Source: Cerasibacillus terrae
GTDB taxonomy: Bacteria; Bacillota; Bacilli; Bacillales; Amphibacillaceae
Length of the DNA stretch: 64,000 nt
Assembly: GCF_008039555.1 (NCBI RefSeq)
Contig: NZ_VDUW01000001.1
Coordinates: 496,001 to 560,000, forward strand
Direction: 5' to 3'
Below, piece after piece: positions 27,027 through 36,623 of the stretch; position 1 is the first letter of the stretch, and every line of letters starts with the position of its first letter. Position numbers and translations under genes: made by a program. The notes beneath the pieces were generated by a model, which did no database searches, was not told the origin of the DNA, and saw only the letters and a program-made list of their open reading frames with translations.

Positions 27027-27416
27027 TTAATGATTTTCTTTGCTTTCTTTTTTCATTTCAATACCAACGATGTGTACATTGATTTCGGAAATTTCTAATG
27101 CTGTCATATTTTTAACTGTTTGACGAATATTTGATTGTACTTTTCCAGCAACTTCTGGTATAGATACACCAAATTTTAAATTCACATAAAGGTCGATGGA
27201 AACCTTTTCTTCTGATAAATCTACCTTTACACCTTTACTATGTGACTTTTTCCCAAATCGTTCAACAACTCCAGATGCAAAATTTCCTTGCATGGATGCG
27301 ATTCCATCAACTTCAGACACCGCAATTCCAGTAATAACCTCTATTACTTCGGGAGCAATTTCAATTTTACCCAAGCCTGTATCTTCACTTACATCTAATA
27401 AAGGATTTTCACTCAT
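27027..27416 (-). CDS. yqhY: Asp23/Gls24 family protein (YqhY)
   Basis: A 129-residue soluble protein with the Asp23/Gls24 pattern: IEIAPEVIEVITGIAVSEVDGIASM, then VERFGKKSHSKGVKVDL and VDLYVNLKFGVSIPEVA, here given by key stretches. B. subtilis YqhY follows accC in the same operon and has been linked to control of acetyl-CoA carboxylase; its loss there selects for acc mutations. It lies 17 bases after accC with GAGGAG before the ATG, so cotranscription is likely. Confidence 0.9.
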   Translation of the reverse strand: MSENPLLDVSEDTGLGKIEIAPEVIEVITGIAVSEVDGIASMQGNFASGVVERFGKKSHSKGVKVDLSEEKVSIDLYVNLKFGVSIPEVAGKVQSNIRQTVKNMTALEISEINVHIVGIEMKKESKENH

Positions 27417-27432
27417 AGCCTCACTCCTCTAA

Positions 27433-28788
27433 TTATTTCGTTTCAACAATTGGATATTCTTTTAAGAAATTTGTATTAAAATCTCCATTATTAAAGACTT
27501 CATGGTTCATCAATGTATGGTGAAAAGGAATTGTTGTATGAATACCTTCTATCACAAATTCATCAAGTGCACGCTTCATCTTACTGATTGCCTCTTCACG
27601 TGTCGATCCATATGTAATTAGTTTCGCAATCATAGAGTCATAATGTGGTGGAATCTTATAACCAGTATATGCCGCTGAATCAACTCGAACTCCTAATCCA
27701 CCCGGAGCTAAATACATATCTATTTTACCAGGTGATGGCATAAATTGCTTATATGGATTTTCAGCATTAATGCGGCACTCCATTGACCAACCTTTGATTT
27801 GAATATCTACTTGTTTCATACTTAAGGGCTCTTGATTTGCAATCTTAATTTGTTCTTTTATTAAATCAACACCAGTTACCATCTCTGTAACAGGGTGCTC
27901 TACTTGGATTCTTGTATTCATCTCCATAAAATAAAATTGTTTACTTGTACGATCAAAGATAAACTCAATTGTACCTGCACCAACATAGTTAACCGCCTGA
28001 GCCGCTTTTACAGCTGCATCTCCCATTAATTGGCGAATTTCTGGTGTAATTGCTGGGGAAGGTGTTTCTTCTACGAGCTTTTGTAGTCTTCTTTGAATAG
28101 TACAATCTCTTTCACCTAAATGTATCACATTTCCATATTGGTCTGCTAGTATTTGTATCTCCACATGACGAAAATCCTCTATATATTTCTCTAAATAGAC
28201 CCCAGGATTTCCGAAAGCAGTCTCCGCTTCTTTTTGTGTAATTTGAATTCCTTTTATGAGTTCCTCTTCATTGTAGGCAACTCGAATTCCTCGGCCACCG
28301 CCACCAGCTGTTGCTTTAATTATAACTGGATAACCGATTCTTTCAGCAATTTCTTTTCCTTCTGCTTCATCTTTAATTACACCATCTGAACCCGGAACAA
28401 TAGGAACATCAGCATTTTTCATTGTTTCCCTAGCTACATCCTTTATCCCCATTTTTTGAATAGATTCAGGTGACGGACCGACAAATATGATATTACAAGC
28501 TTTACACACTTCAGCAAAGTCTACATTTTCCGCAAGAAAACCATATCCTGGATGGATTGCATCAACATCTGATAATGTTGCAATACTCATTATATTCGTG
28601 AAGTTCAAATAACTCTCTGCACTAGAAGCTGGCCCTATACAATATGCTTCATCCGCTAACTGCACATGTAGGGACTCTTGGTCAGCTTCTGAGTATACTG
28701 CAACTGTTTTAATATCCATTTCTTTGCACGCGCGTATAATACGTACGGCTATCTCTCCCCTGTTGGCAATTAACAGTTTTTTTATCAC
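27433..28788 (-). CDS. accC: Acetyl-CoA carboxylase biotin carboxylase subunit
   Basis: ATP-grasp enzyme that carboxylates biotin on AccB in the first step of fatty acid synthesis. Visible: [20 protein letters not shown] at the N-terminus, [10 protein letters not shown] near 82, the glycine-rich ATP loop [13 protein letters not shown] near 158, [16 protein letters not shown] with catalytic residues and [20 protein letters not shown] block (here [14 protein letters not shown]). I chose GTG 28788 (451 residues, like B. subtilis at 450), with AGGGG 10 bases upstream; the longer ATG start falls on that site and overlaps the accB stop. Confidence 0.95.
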   Translation of the reverse strand: MIKKLLIANRGEIAVRIIRACKEMDIKTVAVYSEADQESLHVQLADEAYCIGPASSAESYLNFTNIMSIATLSDVDAIHPGYGFLAENVDFAEVCKACNIIFVGPSPESIQKMGIKDVARETMKNADVPIVPGSDGVIKDEAEGKEIAERIGYPVIIKATAGGGGRGIRVAYNEEELIKGIQITQKEAETAFGNPGVYLEKYIEDFRHVEIQILADQYGNVIHLGERDCTIQRRLQKLVEETPSPAITPEIRQLMGDAAVKAAQAVNYVGAGTIEFIFDRTSKQFYFMEMNTRIQVEHPVTEMVTGVDLIKEQIKIANQEPLSMKQVDIQIKGWSMECRINAENPYKQFMPSPGKIDMYLAPGGLGVRVDSAAYTGYKIPPHYDSMIAKLITYGSTREEAISKMKRALDEFVIEGIHTTIPFHHTLMNHEVFNNGDFNTNFLKEYPIVETK

Positions 28789-28802
28789 TTTTTTTCTTCC
28801 CC

Positions 28803-29303
28803 TCATGTTGTTTTCACTCTGAACAATGGCTGACCATATTCCACTAACTCTCCATCTTCTACCATTATTTCCACAACTTCGCCAGTCACTTCCGCTTCAA
28901 TTTCATTAAATAATTTCATCGCTTCTACAATACAAACAATTGATTCAGATTGAACTTCGGAGCCAACTTTCACATATGGATCACTTTCAGGATTTGGTGC
29001 AGCATAAAACGTTCCAACCATAGGAGAAACGATTTCATGGTCATAGTCAGAGGTTGTTTCTTTTTTCGATGATTCACCTGTTTCCGTTTGTTTGGAATCT
29101 GACTGAACAGGCATCGTTTCAACAGACATCTGCTCCTGTGTTTTTTCATCTGTCTGAACTGGTTGATATATTGTATATCCTTCATGATATTGTGTATCTT
29201 TTTTCATTTTCACTTTTGCACCGTTGGTTTCATAAGTAAACTCATCAAGTGATGACTCATCAACTATTTTTATTAATTCTCGAATTTCTTCAATTGTTAA
29301 CAA
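28803..29303 (-). CDS. accB: Acetyl-CoA carboxylase biotin carboxyl carrier protein
   Basis: Carries the biotin used by AccC and the carboxyltransferase. The N-terminus [21 protein letters not shown] is typical. A flexible Thr/Gln/Ser-rich linker (about 55-90) leads to the biotinyl domain (about 92-166) with the biotinylation motif [13 protein letters not shown] chose TTG 29303, 6 bases after GGGGTGT (166 residues); the family start is MLTIEEI-like, whereas the ATG 18 bases upstream would place the ribosome site inside the gene. Confidence 0.94.
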   Translation of the reverse strand: MLTIEEIRELIKIVDESSLDEFTYETNGAKVKMKKDTQYHEGYTIYQPVQTDEKTQEQMSVETMPVQSDSKQTETGESSKKETTSDYDHEIVSPMVGTFYAAPNPESDPYVKVGSEVQSESIVCIVEAMKLFNEIEAEVTGEVVEIMVEDGELVEYGQPLFRVKTT

Positions 29304-29600
29304 TATGGTACACCCCTTCAAATTATGATTAGGTATTAATAACTCCTCTTAATATATTACGCCAATACGAAGGGAAACTTCAATACATAACTTATTTTTA
29401 ATTATAAAATATATTTCCTTCCACCGAACTTATTATATTATAGTGATAACATGTAGGGCGATAAAATTTGCACAATATAAAGTTTTTACGAAAACATCAC
29501 TTTAATTATTTTAGTTATTGCTGTCATTTTATGATTTTAGTATAGCAGTGTTATTCATTTCATGCGAATCTTCATTCATTTGATTAAAATCTAGAAGCAA
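29304..29600 (-). other. Intergenic leader of accB
   Basis: About 300 bases without a reading frame. On the minus strand TATAAT occurs near 29440, but its -35 match is poor. I see no FapR palindrome, riboswitch or small gene. The spoIIIA terminator lies at its upstream end. Confidence 0.5.
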
Positions 29601-29638
29601 AAAAATATGATCCAGGCATTTTCCTAGATCATATTTTT
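29601..29638 (-). terminator. Terminator of the spoIIIA operon
   Basis: aaaaatatgatc (29601-29612) pairs with gatcatattttt (29627-29638), the stem extends inward with agg/cct, and a T run follows on the minus strand, 7 bases after the spoIIIAH stop. Confidence 0.85.
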
Positions 29639-29644
29639 ATATAC

Positions 29645-30187
29645 TTATTTTGTTGTAGCTTCTTGAAAAATAACATCGACTGTTTTATCTCCAAACTCGT
29701 CTCTGGCAATTTGCATGATATGATCTACTTCTTCTTTTGATAATTGATCCTCTTTAATATGCACCTGAACTTTGTCATCATTAGAACGGACTAAAACATC
29801 CTTATATTCTTTTGAGTCTAATAACATTTTTTCCAAAATAAATTCTTTAGATGTAGTTTGTTCAATTTGTTCTATACTATTCAATGCTTCATTTTTTTCT
29901 TCTGAAGTTGCTTCACTGGAAGCTACTATTGCTTTAAAACGGTCCTTTGTTCTACTACGCTCATCCTCAATATCCATTCGGATGGTTGTAAATAATTCAT
30001 CATTACTTGCATTTGTAATATCTACATCCACATCTTCTGTGACTTCATCTGTATTCATTTGTTCCTCTTGTCCATCATCGTTTTTAAAAGCTAGGTCTTC
30101 CCTATCCGGTGAAAAAATATAATAAACACTTAAAACAATAATAAGACTTAACATCGTCAATAACCATACAGTTTGCTTTTTTAACAT
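29645..30187 (-). CDS. spoIIIAH: Stage III sporulation protein AH
   Basis: Mother-cell half of the SpoIIQ-SpoIIIAH channel between mother cell and forespore. One N-terminal membrane helix (about 8-27) is followed by an acidic, Glu/Asp-rich stretch and the extracytoplasmic YscJ/FliF-like ring domain (about 85-180; KVQVHIKEDQLSKEEVDHIM). At 180 residues it is shorter than the 218 of B. subtilis, mainly in the linker. It is the last gene of an eight-gene operon. Confidence 0.93.
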   Translation of the reverse strand: MLKKQTVWLLTMLSLIIVLSVYYIFSPDREDLAFKNDDGQEEQMNTDEVTEDVDVDITNASNDELFTTIRMDIEDERSRTKDRFKAIVASSEATSEEKNEALNSIEQIEQTTSKEFILEKMLLDSKEYKDVLVRSNDDKVQVHIKEDQLSKEEVDHIMQIARDEFGDKTVDVIFQEATTK

Positions 30188-30199
30188 TTTCTTTCCTCC

Positions 30200-30829
30200 T
30201 TAATTTTTTGGCATAACAGAGACTTTGTGTGTAGGGACATCGAGCACCCTGGAAACTGCTTCAATGACCCATTTCTTTGTCGTTGGCTGTTCAACTCCTT
30301 TTGCAGTAACAAAGACCCCTCTTACATCAGGTTTTTTTGTTTGAACTTGTAAAGGAGTTTCTTTGTCCCCTTGCCGGACAACAACAATTTGTGTTTCCTC
30401 GGTATTTTCTTCTATTTCTCTACTTCCTCCATTTTTATCTTGTTCATCTGTTACTTGCTTCCCTTTAATTAGATTCTTTTCATATATTTTAATATTAGTT
30501 GAATCTAGATTAACCATCACTTCTACTCCAGTAACTCCTTGAATATTTTCTAACATGTTTTGTAGATCTTTTTCATAACTTTTTTCTAATGTCTTATAAT
30601 CCGTTGTCGTTGATGATGGATCATGATTATTCTGGTTTGATTCTTGTGTTGTTTCATGTGAATATTGTTCTACTTCTAAATCATTCTCTTTCTCAGGGGT
30701 AAATATATTACCAACAATCAAAAGCAAAAGCCCAATCAATCCAATTATGATGATATATCCTTTTAAGGGCTTTTTTTGTTCATCTCCCTTTCTACTAGAC
30801 AGAAAATCTTTTAATTTACGAAACAACAT
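30200..30829 (-). CDS. spoIIIAG: Stage III sporulation protein AG
   Basis: Forms a large ring in the engulfment channel complex. A cytoplasmic leader, one membrane helix (about 25-42; GYIIIIGLIGLLLLIVGNIF) and a periplasm-facing ring-building domain are seen. LENIQGVTGVEVMVNLDS and GVFVTAKGVEQPTTKKWVIEAV are typical. Length is 209 residues, against about 229 in B. subtilis. Its start overlaps spoIIIAF by 14 bases, suggesting translational coupling. Confidence 0.93.
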   Translation of the reverse strand: MLFRKLKDFLSSRKGDEQKKPLKGYIIIIGLIGLLLLIVGNIFTPEKENDLEVEQYSHETTQESNQNNHDPSSTTTDYKTLEKSYEKDLQNMLENIQGVTGVEVMVNLDSTNIKIYEKNLIKGKQVTDEQDKNGGSREIEENTEETQIVVVRQGDKETPLQVQTKKPDVRGVFVTAKGVEQPTTKKWVIEAVSRVLDVPTHKVSVMPKN

Positions 30830-31457
30830 TTCCCCCCTCCCATTCGATAACTATTTTTTTATCATATAGCTGCCAAATTTCCTCTAAATGAGAGATTATC
30901 TCCTCTTTGTCTATTTCATCTTTTTCTGTTTCTTTGTCTTCTGGACCAATGACTACCTCATCCACTTCATTAACTACTCCCTCCCTATCCTTGTTTTCTT
31001 CTTCTCCTACATAAACAATTACCTCTTGCAAGTTTTCATAAGAGAAATCCTCCTCATTTTCAAATAGAAAATCGATGGTCATAATTTCGACTTGAAACTC
31101 CTCTTGAAGGGGTTCTTTTGCAAGTTCTTTTAATTGGACAGCCATTTCTTCTAAAATATATGCATGTTGTGTCAATTCTATTTCACTTTTTTCAATTTCA
31201 ATCATATTTTCTAGTGACCCCTTAGAATAATTTGTCTCCATTTGGTTCATTGTACGGGCAAATGTCTTTTCAACAGTTGATTGAACATCTACTTGAAAAA
31301 GTTGTAATATGGGTTGCAAAAATAGTAATAGTAAAATCAGCCCCATTACAAACCGGATATATTTTTCCAATGCATTATTAGGAATGATCAGATCGATAAT
31401 AATGGCTAGGATTATAAATATAATAATTTGTGTTGTCCATTGAATAATATAATCCAC
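30816..31457 (-). CDS. spoIIIAF: Stage III sporulation protein AF
   Basis: Channel-complex membrane protein. Two N-terminal helices (about 5-25 and 33-52) are followed by a helical and ring-building soluble domain (LKEEFQVEIMTIDFLFENEED region written here as QVEIMTI) and an unusually acidic C-terminal stretch rich in Glu, Asp and Val (residues about 165-195). Length 213 is close to the B. subtilis 206. It overlaps spoIIIAG and lies 9 bases after spoIIIAE. Confidence 0.92.
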   Translation of the reverse strand: MDYIIQWTTQIIIFIILAIIIDLIIPNNALEKYIRFVMGLILLLLFLQPILQLFQVDVQSTVEKTFARTMNQMETNYSKGSLENMIEIEKSEIELTQHAYILEEMAVQLKELAKEPLQEEFQVEIMTIDFLFENEEDFSYENLQEVIVYVGEEENKDREGVVNEVDEVVIGPEDKETEKDEIDKEEIISHLEEIWQLYDKKIVIEWEGGNVVS

Positions 31458-31466
31458 GAGATCACC

Positions 31467-32648
31467 CTACCTTAAAAGCATTGTCAAATTACTTGCCGCA
31501 ATAATAATGACAATTCCTAGAAAAAACATAATAGAAACAACCATTAAACTGGCAAGGATATACATAATATATTTACTGATGGTTTGTAAACTGGTAATAA
31601 CCGGTCCATCACCAATTGGTTGTAGTAATGCTGCAGCTATTTTATATATAAGCGCAATCGCAAAAATTTTTAAGGCTGGAAATAAAGTGATAAACAAAAT
31701 AATGACAACGCCTACGATTCCTACTGCATTTTTTAGCAATAATGATGCACTTAAAACCGTATCTGTTGCATCCGTAAATGCTCGTCCTACTACAGGGATA
31801 AAATTTGCAGTAACGAATTTTGCCGCTTTCATTCCAATTCCATCTTGTACCGCACTTGCCGCTCCTTGTACAGACATAACACCTAAAAAAATGGTTAAAA
31901 AGGCGCCTAATAAACCTAAAGCAATATTTTTAAATAAATTTGCTAAATAAGTTACTTTATACTTATCACTTAAACTACTAACGATAAAAAGAAGTGCTGA
32001 CATAAGTAGTAGTGGAAAAATAATCTTTGCTACAAGAACACCACTAACATGGACTAAAAATACGATAATCGGATGAAAGAAGGAGACTGCCATTACATTT
32101 CCAAAGCTAGCCATTAAACCAAGCATAAGCGGAATTAACGCAATCATGAAACTACTCAACCCATCAATTGCGTCTTTTGCATAAGAAACAACAATATAAA
32201 AGCTATTTAAAGCTAAAAACAATAGCACAATATAAACAACAAAATAAGCAATTTTACTAACTGTTCCGTTATCAAAAGAGGTGTGTAAGGTTTGTAAAAA
32301 TACGGAAAATAAAGTAAGTAAAAAAATCATTCCTAATAATTTTCCATTTAAAATAATTTCATGTAATAAATATTTCAAAGCACCTAGCAAACTATTTTTA
32401 ATCGAAAATGTATTATTTTCTTTAACAAACTCCATTAAGCTTGTCTTTTTAATTTCGGGTAAATAACCCCCATAATCATTTCCTAATCTTTTCCAATATG
32501 TTTCAATATGATCCAATGAAATTTGTTCAAAGATTTCTTCTTCCACTAACAAGTCACTATCTTCTTCCGTTTCTGCTTGTACAAAAGTTTGCCCGGTAAA
32601 CAGTAAAAAAAGGGGGATGAATAATATTAGTCGTTTAATTTTCATCAA
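31467..32648 (-). CDS. spoIIIAE: Stage III sporulation protein AE
   Basis: Large multispanning membrane component of the SpoIIIA-SpoIIQ complex. A signal-like N-terminus (about 5-25; LILFIPLFLLFTGQTFVQA) precedes an acidic extracytoplasmic segment, then about eight hydrophobic helices, ending in VVSIMFFLGIVIIIAASNLTML. VVGRAFTDATDTVLSASLLLKN is the most family-specific stretch (first residues VVGRAFTDATD). At 393 residues it is close to the B. subtilis 399. It lies in mid-operon, 23 bases after spoIIIAD. Confidence 0.94.
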   Translation of the reverse strand: MMKIKRLILFIPLFLLFTGQTFVQAETEEDSDLLVEEEIFEQISLDHIETYWKRLGNDYGGYLPEIKKTSLMEFVKENNTFSIKNSLLGALKYLLHEIILNGKLLGMIFLLTLFSVFLQTLHTSFDNGTVSKIAYFVVYIVLLFLALNSFYIVVSYAKDAIDGLSSFMIALIPLMLGLMASFGNVMAVSFFHPIIVFLVHVSGVLVAKIIFPLLLMSALLFIVSSLSDKYKVTYLANLFKNIALGLLGAFLTIFLGVMSVQGAASAVQDGIGMKAAKFVTANFIPVVGRAFTDATDTVLSASLLLKNAVGIVGVVIILFITLFPALKIFAIALIYKIAAALLQPIGDGPVITSLQTISKYIMYILASLMVVSIMFFLGIVIIIAASNLTMLLR

Positions 32649-32671
32649 GTTCCCTCTTTCGAGAATACCAA

Positions 32672-33064
32672 TTAAGTAATCGGTAGAAAATTTAAAATAG
32701 ATTCAATAACAGTGGTTATGATTGGTATCGCAATAATTAAAATAAATATTTTGCCAGCTAGTTCAATTTTTGTTGCAACACCATGTAATCCAGCATCCCT
32801 AGTCAAATCTGCTCCAATTTCTGTAATATATGCAATTCCAATGATTTTTAGAATAGTTCCTATATACATTCCTTCAATAGATGCTTTTTGTCCTAAATGA
32901 TGAATTAATTGAAAAATAGTACCAATCTGTTTAATGACAGCCAAAAAGATAATTACACTAGCAATCAATATAATTAAAAATCCAAATGTCGTTCCTAATT
33001 CTCGTAAAGTAATATATAAAATACTGGCGATTATTCCAATTCCAACAAGATGAATAATTTCCAT
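32672..33064 (-). CDS. spoIIIAD: Stage III sporulation protein AD
   Basis: A 130-residue membrane protein, about four helices, paralogous to SpoIIIAC. MEIIHLVGIGIIASILYITLRE and GMYIGTILKIIGIAYITEIGAD, given by the key cores GIGIIASIL and IGIAYITEIG, identify the family. It lies 11 bases after spoIIIAC. Proposed in the literature to be part of the export apparatus by analogy with EscS/FliQ-type proteins. Confidence 0.94.
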   Translation of the reverse strand: MEIIHLVGIGIIASILYITLRELGTTFGFLIILIASVIIFLAVIKQIGTIFQLIHHLGQKASIEGMYIGTILKIIGIAYITEIGADLTRDAGLHGVATKIELAGKIFILIIAIPIITTVIESILNFLPIT

Positions 33065-33075
33065 ATAAATCTAAC

Positions 33076-33282
33076 CTAACCTTGAAACAGAAATATAGAT
33101 TTAATTTCTTGAAACAAATCAGAGAGACCATGAATGACAATAGCTAGGACAATGATAAAGCCTACCAATGTTGCAAATTGGGCAATTTCCTCTTTTCCCA
33201 TTTGTTTTAATATAGTATGAATAATTGCAACAATTATGCCAATTCCGGCAATTTGAAATAAAATGGTAGCATCTAATATCAT
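33076..33282 (-). CDS. spoIIIAC: Stage III sporulation protein AC
   Basis: A 68-residue protein with two membrane helices, the same length as in B. subtilis. LFQIAGIGIIVAIIHTILKQMGKEE and the ending FLFQG are characteristic (core IAGIGIIVAIIHT). A strong GGGGGGG ribosome site precedes the ATG. The 82-base gap before it from spoIIIAB is the longest in the operon and holds only a weak hairpin without a T run. Confidence 0.95.
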   Translation of the reverse strand: MILDATILFQIAGIGIIVAIIHTILKQMGKEEIAQFATLVGFIIVLAIVIHGLSDLFQEIKSIFLFQG

Positions 33283-33364
33283 GATTCATGACCCCCCCAA
33301 CTATCTGTATATTTATTCTGTATAAATGGTAAGTGAACCACTAACATGGTTTTACCTAGCAAAA

Positions 33365-33877
33365 TTACAGAAGTACTAACACAATAAATATGCCTAATAA
33401 TAATCCAAGTGATTTTGCCATATTTGCAAATTTTAGTTGCTCGTCTCTTGACTCTTGTAACTCCCTATCTAAATGACTCATTGTTAAAAAAATATGTTTT
33501 TGTTGTTGAGAAAAATCATGCTGACCAATTGAGCGGCCAAATTGATACAAAATCTCTCCTTCATTTTTTCCTAAGTAGGAATGTCGAATTAATTTAGAGA
33601 CTTCCTTTTCCCATATTAATGGAAATGCTGCTTGGTTTTTTTCCATTTGTTCTGCTAATGTTTGAAAAAAATGTTTGATCGGTTGGGGAATTTGTTTACT
33701 GATAACAAAAAATGCCTCCTGCAGTGGTAACTGGCTATACAAGATCTCCCCTTCTAAAATTTGTAATGCATTTTTTAATTGGCGAATCTGCTTTGGCCGA
33801 TTCGAAAATTTGCTACTCCATTCAAAGCCAATCCACGTTGTTGCAATCATGACAAGAAGTGCTCCAATCCACTTCAT
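33365..33877 (-). CDS. spoIIIAB: Stage III sporulation protein AB
   Basis: A 170-residue protein with an N-terminal helix (about 3-20), a soluble helical middle and a C-terminal membrane helix (SLGLLLGIFIVLVLL). The fold resembles GspF-type secretion membrane proteins. LKNALQILEGEILYSQLPLQEAF (core ILEGEILYSQLPL) is the family signature. It overlaps spoIIIAA by 4 bases, implying translational coupling. Confidence 0.94.
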   Translation of the reverse strand: MKWIGALLVMIATTWIGFEWSSKFSNRPKQIRQLKNALQILEGEILYSQLPLQEAFFVISKQIPQPIKHFFQTLAEQMEKNQAAFPLIWEKEVSKLIRHSYLGKNEGEILYQFGRSIGQHDFSQQQKHIFLTMSHLDRELQESRDEQLKFANMAKSLGLLLGIFIVLVLL

Positions 33878-34797
33878 CTGACAACATACCTTTTTTTTCG
33901 TAGTAAGTTTTGCATCGTTTCATCATAAATGGTATTCACTTTTCCAACTTGCTTTTGATCAATGAGGATGAACCTCTCGAAAACTTGTTGCTTAAATAAA
34001 GGTCGTATAGACGGCCTTTTTTTCAATTCTGTAATGGAATTACCGTGAATGGTACAAACAACATGAACTCCTGCATTAATTGCTTCTAATAGTGCTTCCA
34101 CATCTTCTTTGCTTCCGATTTCATCAACAACTAATATTTCTGGGGACATCGATCGAATCATCATCATCATTCCTTCTGCTTTTGGACAAGCATCAAGAAC
34201 ATCTGTCCTAGGCCCAAGATCATGCTGTGGGATTCCTTTAATAGATGCGCCAATCTCTGACCTTTCATCAATTACACCCACTTTTTTCGGTGAAACATTT
34301 TCCCACCCTGTTGAAATAATTCGAACTAAATCACGAATATAGGTTGTTTTTCCTGTCTGAGGAGCTCCAATAAATAAACTATTTTTATAACCATTTTCAT
34401 ATAAATAGGGAATGATATGCTGTGAAACACCAATCCTTTGTTTAGCAATCCGAATATTAAAAAATGTAATATGTTGAATTGCCTTTACTGCCCCATTTAC
34501 AGTGTTCACTTTCCCAGCAATCCCTACTCGATGACCACCTTCTATTGTGATAAAACCTTCCCGAAGTTCATCTGATAAACGATATAGGGAAAATTCACTT
34601 AACTGATTTACAACAAAAACACTGTCTTCGGCTGTGGGGATTGGGTGATTCATCCATTCAATATCATAATCAAAAATCAGTTCAATCGGTTGATGTAATC
34701 GAAAGCGAATTTCCTGAAGGCTCCCCCAACGTTTTGCGATTTGTTTTTCCATATTATCTCGGATCTGCTTAGGAAAAAGACGTAAAATTTCATCCAT
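33874..34797 (-). CDS. spoIIIAA: Stage III sporulation protein AA (ATPase)
   Basis: Mother-cell cytosolic ATPase of the channel complex, related to type II/IV secretion ATPases. Walker A is GAPQTGKTT (about 144-152), PQHDLGPRTDVLDACPKA follows, and the Walker B-like block ILVVDEIGSKEDVEAL lies near 212; VVCTIHGNS is the sensor. Length 307 equals B. subtilis. GGGGT precedes the ATG. It opens the spoIIIA operon behind a sigma-E-like promoter. Confidence 0.95.
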   Translation of the reverse strand: MDEILRLFPKQIRDNMEKQIAKRWGSLQEIRFRLHQPIELIFDYDIEWMNHPIPTAEDSVFVVNQLSEFSLYRLSDELREGFITIEGGHRVGIAGKVNTVNGAVKAIQHITFFNIRIAKQRIGVSQHIIPYLYENGYKNSLFIGAPQTGKTTYIRDLVRIISTGWENVSPKKVGVIDERSEIGASIKGIPQHDLGPRTDVLDACPKAEGMMMMIRSMSPEILVVDEIGSKEDVEALLEAINAGVHVVCTIHGNSITELKKRPSIRPLFKQQVFERFILIDQKQVGKVNTIYDETMQNLLRKKRYVVR

Positions 34798-34835
34798 TGT
34801 AACCCCTACTTTTTTATATCATCAGCTTTATAGTA

Positions 34836-34863
34836 AATGTATGTCTGTTTGGACAAATTATGA
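34836..34863 (-). promoter_or_regulatory. Sigma-E-like promoter of the spoIIIA operon
   Basis: On the minus strand TCATAAT (34857-34863), a 13-base spacer and CATACATT (34836-34843) fit the sigma-E consensus (KMATATT and CATACAHT) closely. spoIIIA is a sigma-E operon in B. subtilis. Confidence 0.65.
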
Positions 34864-34888
34864 CTTATCATTTATTTTTCCAAAAGAA

Positions 34889-34912
34889 AAAACAGCCCGA
34901 ATGGACTGTTTT
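34889..34912 (-). terminator. Terminator after efp
   Basis: aaaacagccc (34889-34898) pairs with ggactgtttt (34903-34912) with one G-U pair, and a T-rich stretch follows on the minus strand. It lies 20 bases after the efp stop. Confidence 0.8.
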
Positions 34913-34931
34913 AAAAGTATAGTTATCTCAT

Positions 34932-35498
34932 TTAATTAGAAGCACGGGAAACATATTTACCGTCCGATGTATTGATAACTAATTTATCACCTACATTAAC
35001 AAAAAATGGTACTTGTGTAACAAGACCTGTTTCAAGTGTTGCAGGTTTAGAGCCTCCACTTGCTGTATCTCCTTTAATACCTGGATCTGTCTCTTTCACT
35101 TCAAGCTCAACCGTATTCGGTAAGTCAATACCTAATACCTCTCCTTCATACATAACAAGTGCAACTTCAGTATTTTCTTTAATAAATTTCAATTCATATT
35201 CAATTTGACTGGACTGTAATTCAATTTGTTCATATGTAGTTGTATCCATAAATGCATGTGTGTTACCAGATGCATATAAATATTGCATTTTCCGGTGGTC
35301 TACATGGGCCCTGGCCACTTTTTCACCTGCACGGAATGTTTTCTCTTGGATATTACCGCTTCGTAAACTACGTAATTTACTACGTACAAACGCAGCACCT
35401 TTTCCAGGTTTCACATGCTGAAAGTCAATTACTTGCCATACATCATTTTCGAACTCAATCGTAAGTCCAGTTCGAAATTCGTTAACTGAAATCATCAT
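34932..35498 (-). CDS. efp: Elongation factor P
   Basis: Relieves ribosome stalling at polyproline. Three domains are visible: KOW-like domain (1-65) with the loop [14 protein letters not shown], where the Lys that can be modified is at position about 33 (PGKGAA), then two OB domains; the last has [21 protein letters not shown] and the ending KYVSRAS. A methionine pair offers starts at 35498 and 35495; AGGAGG is 7 bases from the first. It closes the aroQ-yqhT-efp run. Confidence 0.96.
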   Translation of the reverse strand: MMISVNEFRTGLTIEFENDVWQVIDFQHVKPGKGAAFVRSKLRSLRSGNIQEKTFRAGEKVARAHVDHRKMQYLYASGNTHAFMDTTTYEQIELQSSQIEYELKFIKENTEVALVMYEGEVLGIDLPNTVELEVKETDPGIKGDTASGGSKPATLETGLVTQVPFFVNVGDKLVINTSDGKYVSRASN

Positions 35499-35539
35499 AT
35501 TATTTCCTCCTTCAATTCACAATCAATGAAAATCCATAT

Positions 35540-36601
35540 CTATAATATAATCAAGTCTTTTGGAGCCTTTGTCAAGCGTTCATTTCCAGATTCAGTGATA
35601 AAAATATCATCTTCAATTCTACATCCACCAATATCTGGAATATAAATCCCCGGTTCAACAGTTACAACCATTCCAGGTTCTAATACTGTGCCAGATGCTT
35701 TTGATAATGAAGGCGCTTCATGTACTTCCATACCTAGACCATGACCTGTTGAGTGACCAAAATATTGGCCATAGCCTTTTTCTGTGATATATTCTCTTGT
35801 CAGTGCATCTGCTTCTTTACCAGTCATTCCGGGTTTAACACCTTTAACTCCCCGTAGTTGTGCTTCTAAAACGGTATCATAAATATCCTTCAATTGATCA
35901 TTAATTTCTCCAACCCCAACCGTTCTTGTGATATCAGAGCAATATCCTTCATACAGGGCACCATAGTCCATTGTAACAAGTTCTCCAGATTGGATTTCCT
36001 TTGTTGATGCAACACCATGTGGTAATGCAGAACGATAGCCAGAAGCTACAATTGTGTCAAAACTAGATGATGTGGCACCTTCCCTTCGCATAAAAAATTC
36101 GAGTTCATTCGATATTTCAATTTCCTTGACGCCAGGCTTAATATATTTTTGAATATGTAGAAATGCATCATCCGCAATTTTAGCAGCTTTTTGCATAATA
36201 GCTAATTCATTTTTTGTTTTGTAAAGACGAAGTTGTTCCACAATCTGCTCCGTTGGGATTAATTCACCTTCAATATGTTTTTTATACTGTTCATAAGCAG
36301 CAAAAGTTAAATCATTTTTTTCGAAACCTATTCTTTTCGCATGCATTTTTGTTAATTGTGCTTTTATTTCTTGAAGCATCCCTTGTTTATGCTCAATAAT
36401 GTCAAACTGTTTCACTTGTGCATCTGCCTGTTTGGTATAACGAAAATCAGTAATAAATACAGCGTCTGAGTCACCTACAATCGCAACACCTGCAGTACCA
36501 GTAAATCCAGTCACATATCTTCTATTTACTGGTTTTGTAATTAAAAGTGCATCTAAATTTTGCTCATTTAATATTTCTCTTATTTTTGTAACTTTCTCCA
36601 A
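35540..36601 (-). CDS. yqhT: Xaa-Pro peptidase (M24 family, YqhT)
   Basis: Cytosolic metalloaminopeptidase acting on X-Pro bonds. The N-terminal creatinase-like domain (ALLITKPVNRRYVTGFTGT, core VTGFTG) precedes the catalytic domain with five metal ligands: DYGALYEGYCSDITRT (two Asp), HSTGHGLGMEVHE (His), VVTVEPGIYIP (Glu) and GCRIEDDIF (Glu). I chose TTG 36601: AAAGGAG lies 9 bases upstream and the resulting 353 residues equal the B. subtilis protein. ATG codons further out abut or precede that site and run into aroQ. Between aroQ and efp, as in B. subtilis. Confidence 0.92.
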   Translation of the reverse strand: MEKVTKIREILNEQNLDALLITKPVNRRYVTGFTGTAGVAIVGDSDAVFITDFRYTKQADAQVKQFDIIEHKQGMLQEIKAQLTKMHAKRIGFEKNDLTFAAYEQYKKHIEGELIPTEQIVEQLRLYKTKNELAIMQKAAKIADDAFLHIQKYIKPGVKEIEISNELEFFMRREGATSSSFDTIVASGYRSALPHGVASTKEIQSGELVTMDYGALYEGYCSDITRTVGVGEINDQLKDIYDTVLEAQLRGVKGVKPGMTGKEADALTREYITEKGYGQYFGHSTGHGLGMEVHEAPSLSKASGTVLEPGMVVTVEPGIYIPDIGGCRIEDDIFITESGNERLTKAPKDLIIL

Positions 36602-36623
36602 TATCTCCATCTCCTTTGAACAC

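Noticed and set aside
31507..31950. A 147-codon open frame on the plus strand
   Set aside because: Antisense to spoIIIAE, with shadow-like hydrophobic composition and no start signal.
33283..33364. Attenuator hairpin between spoIIIAB and spoIIIAC
   Set aside because: The stem (aacca/tggtt) is only 5 bp and there is no T run.
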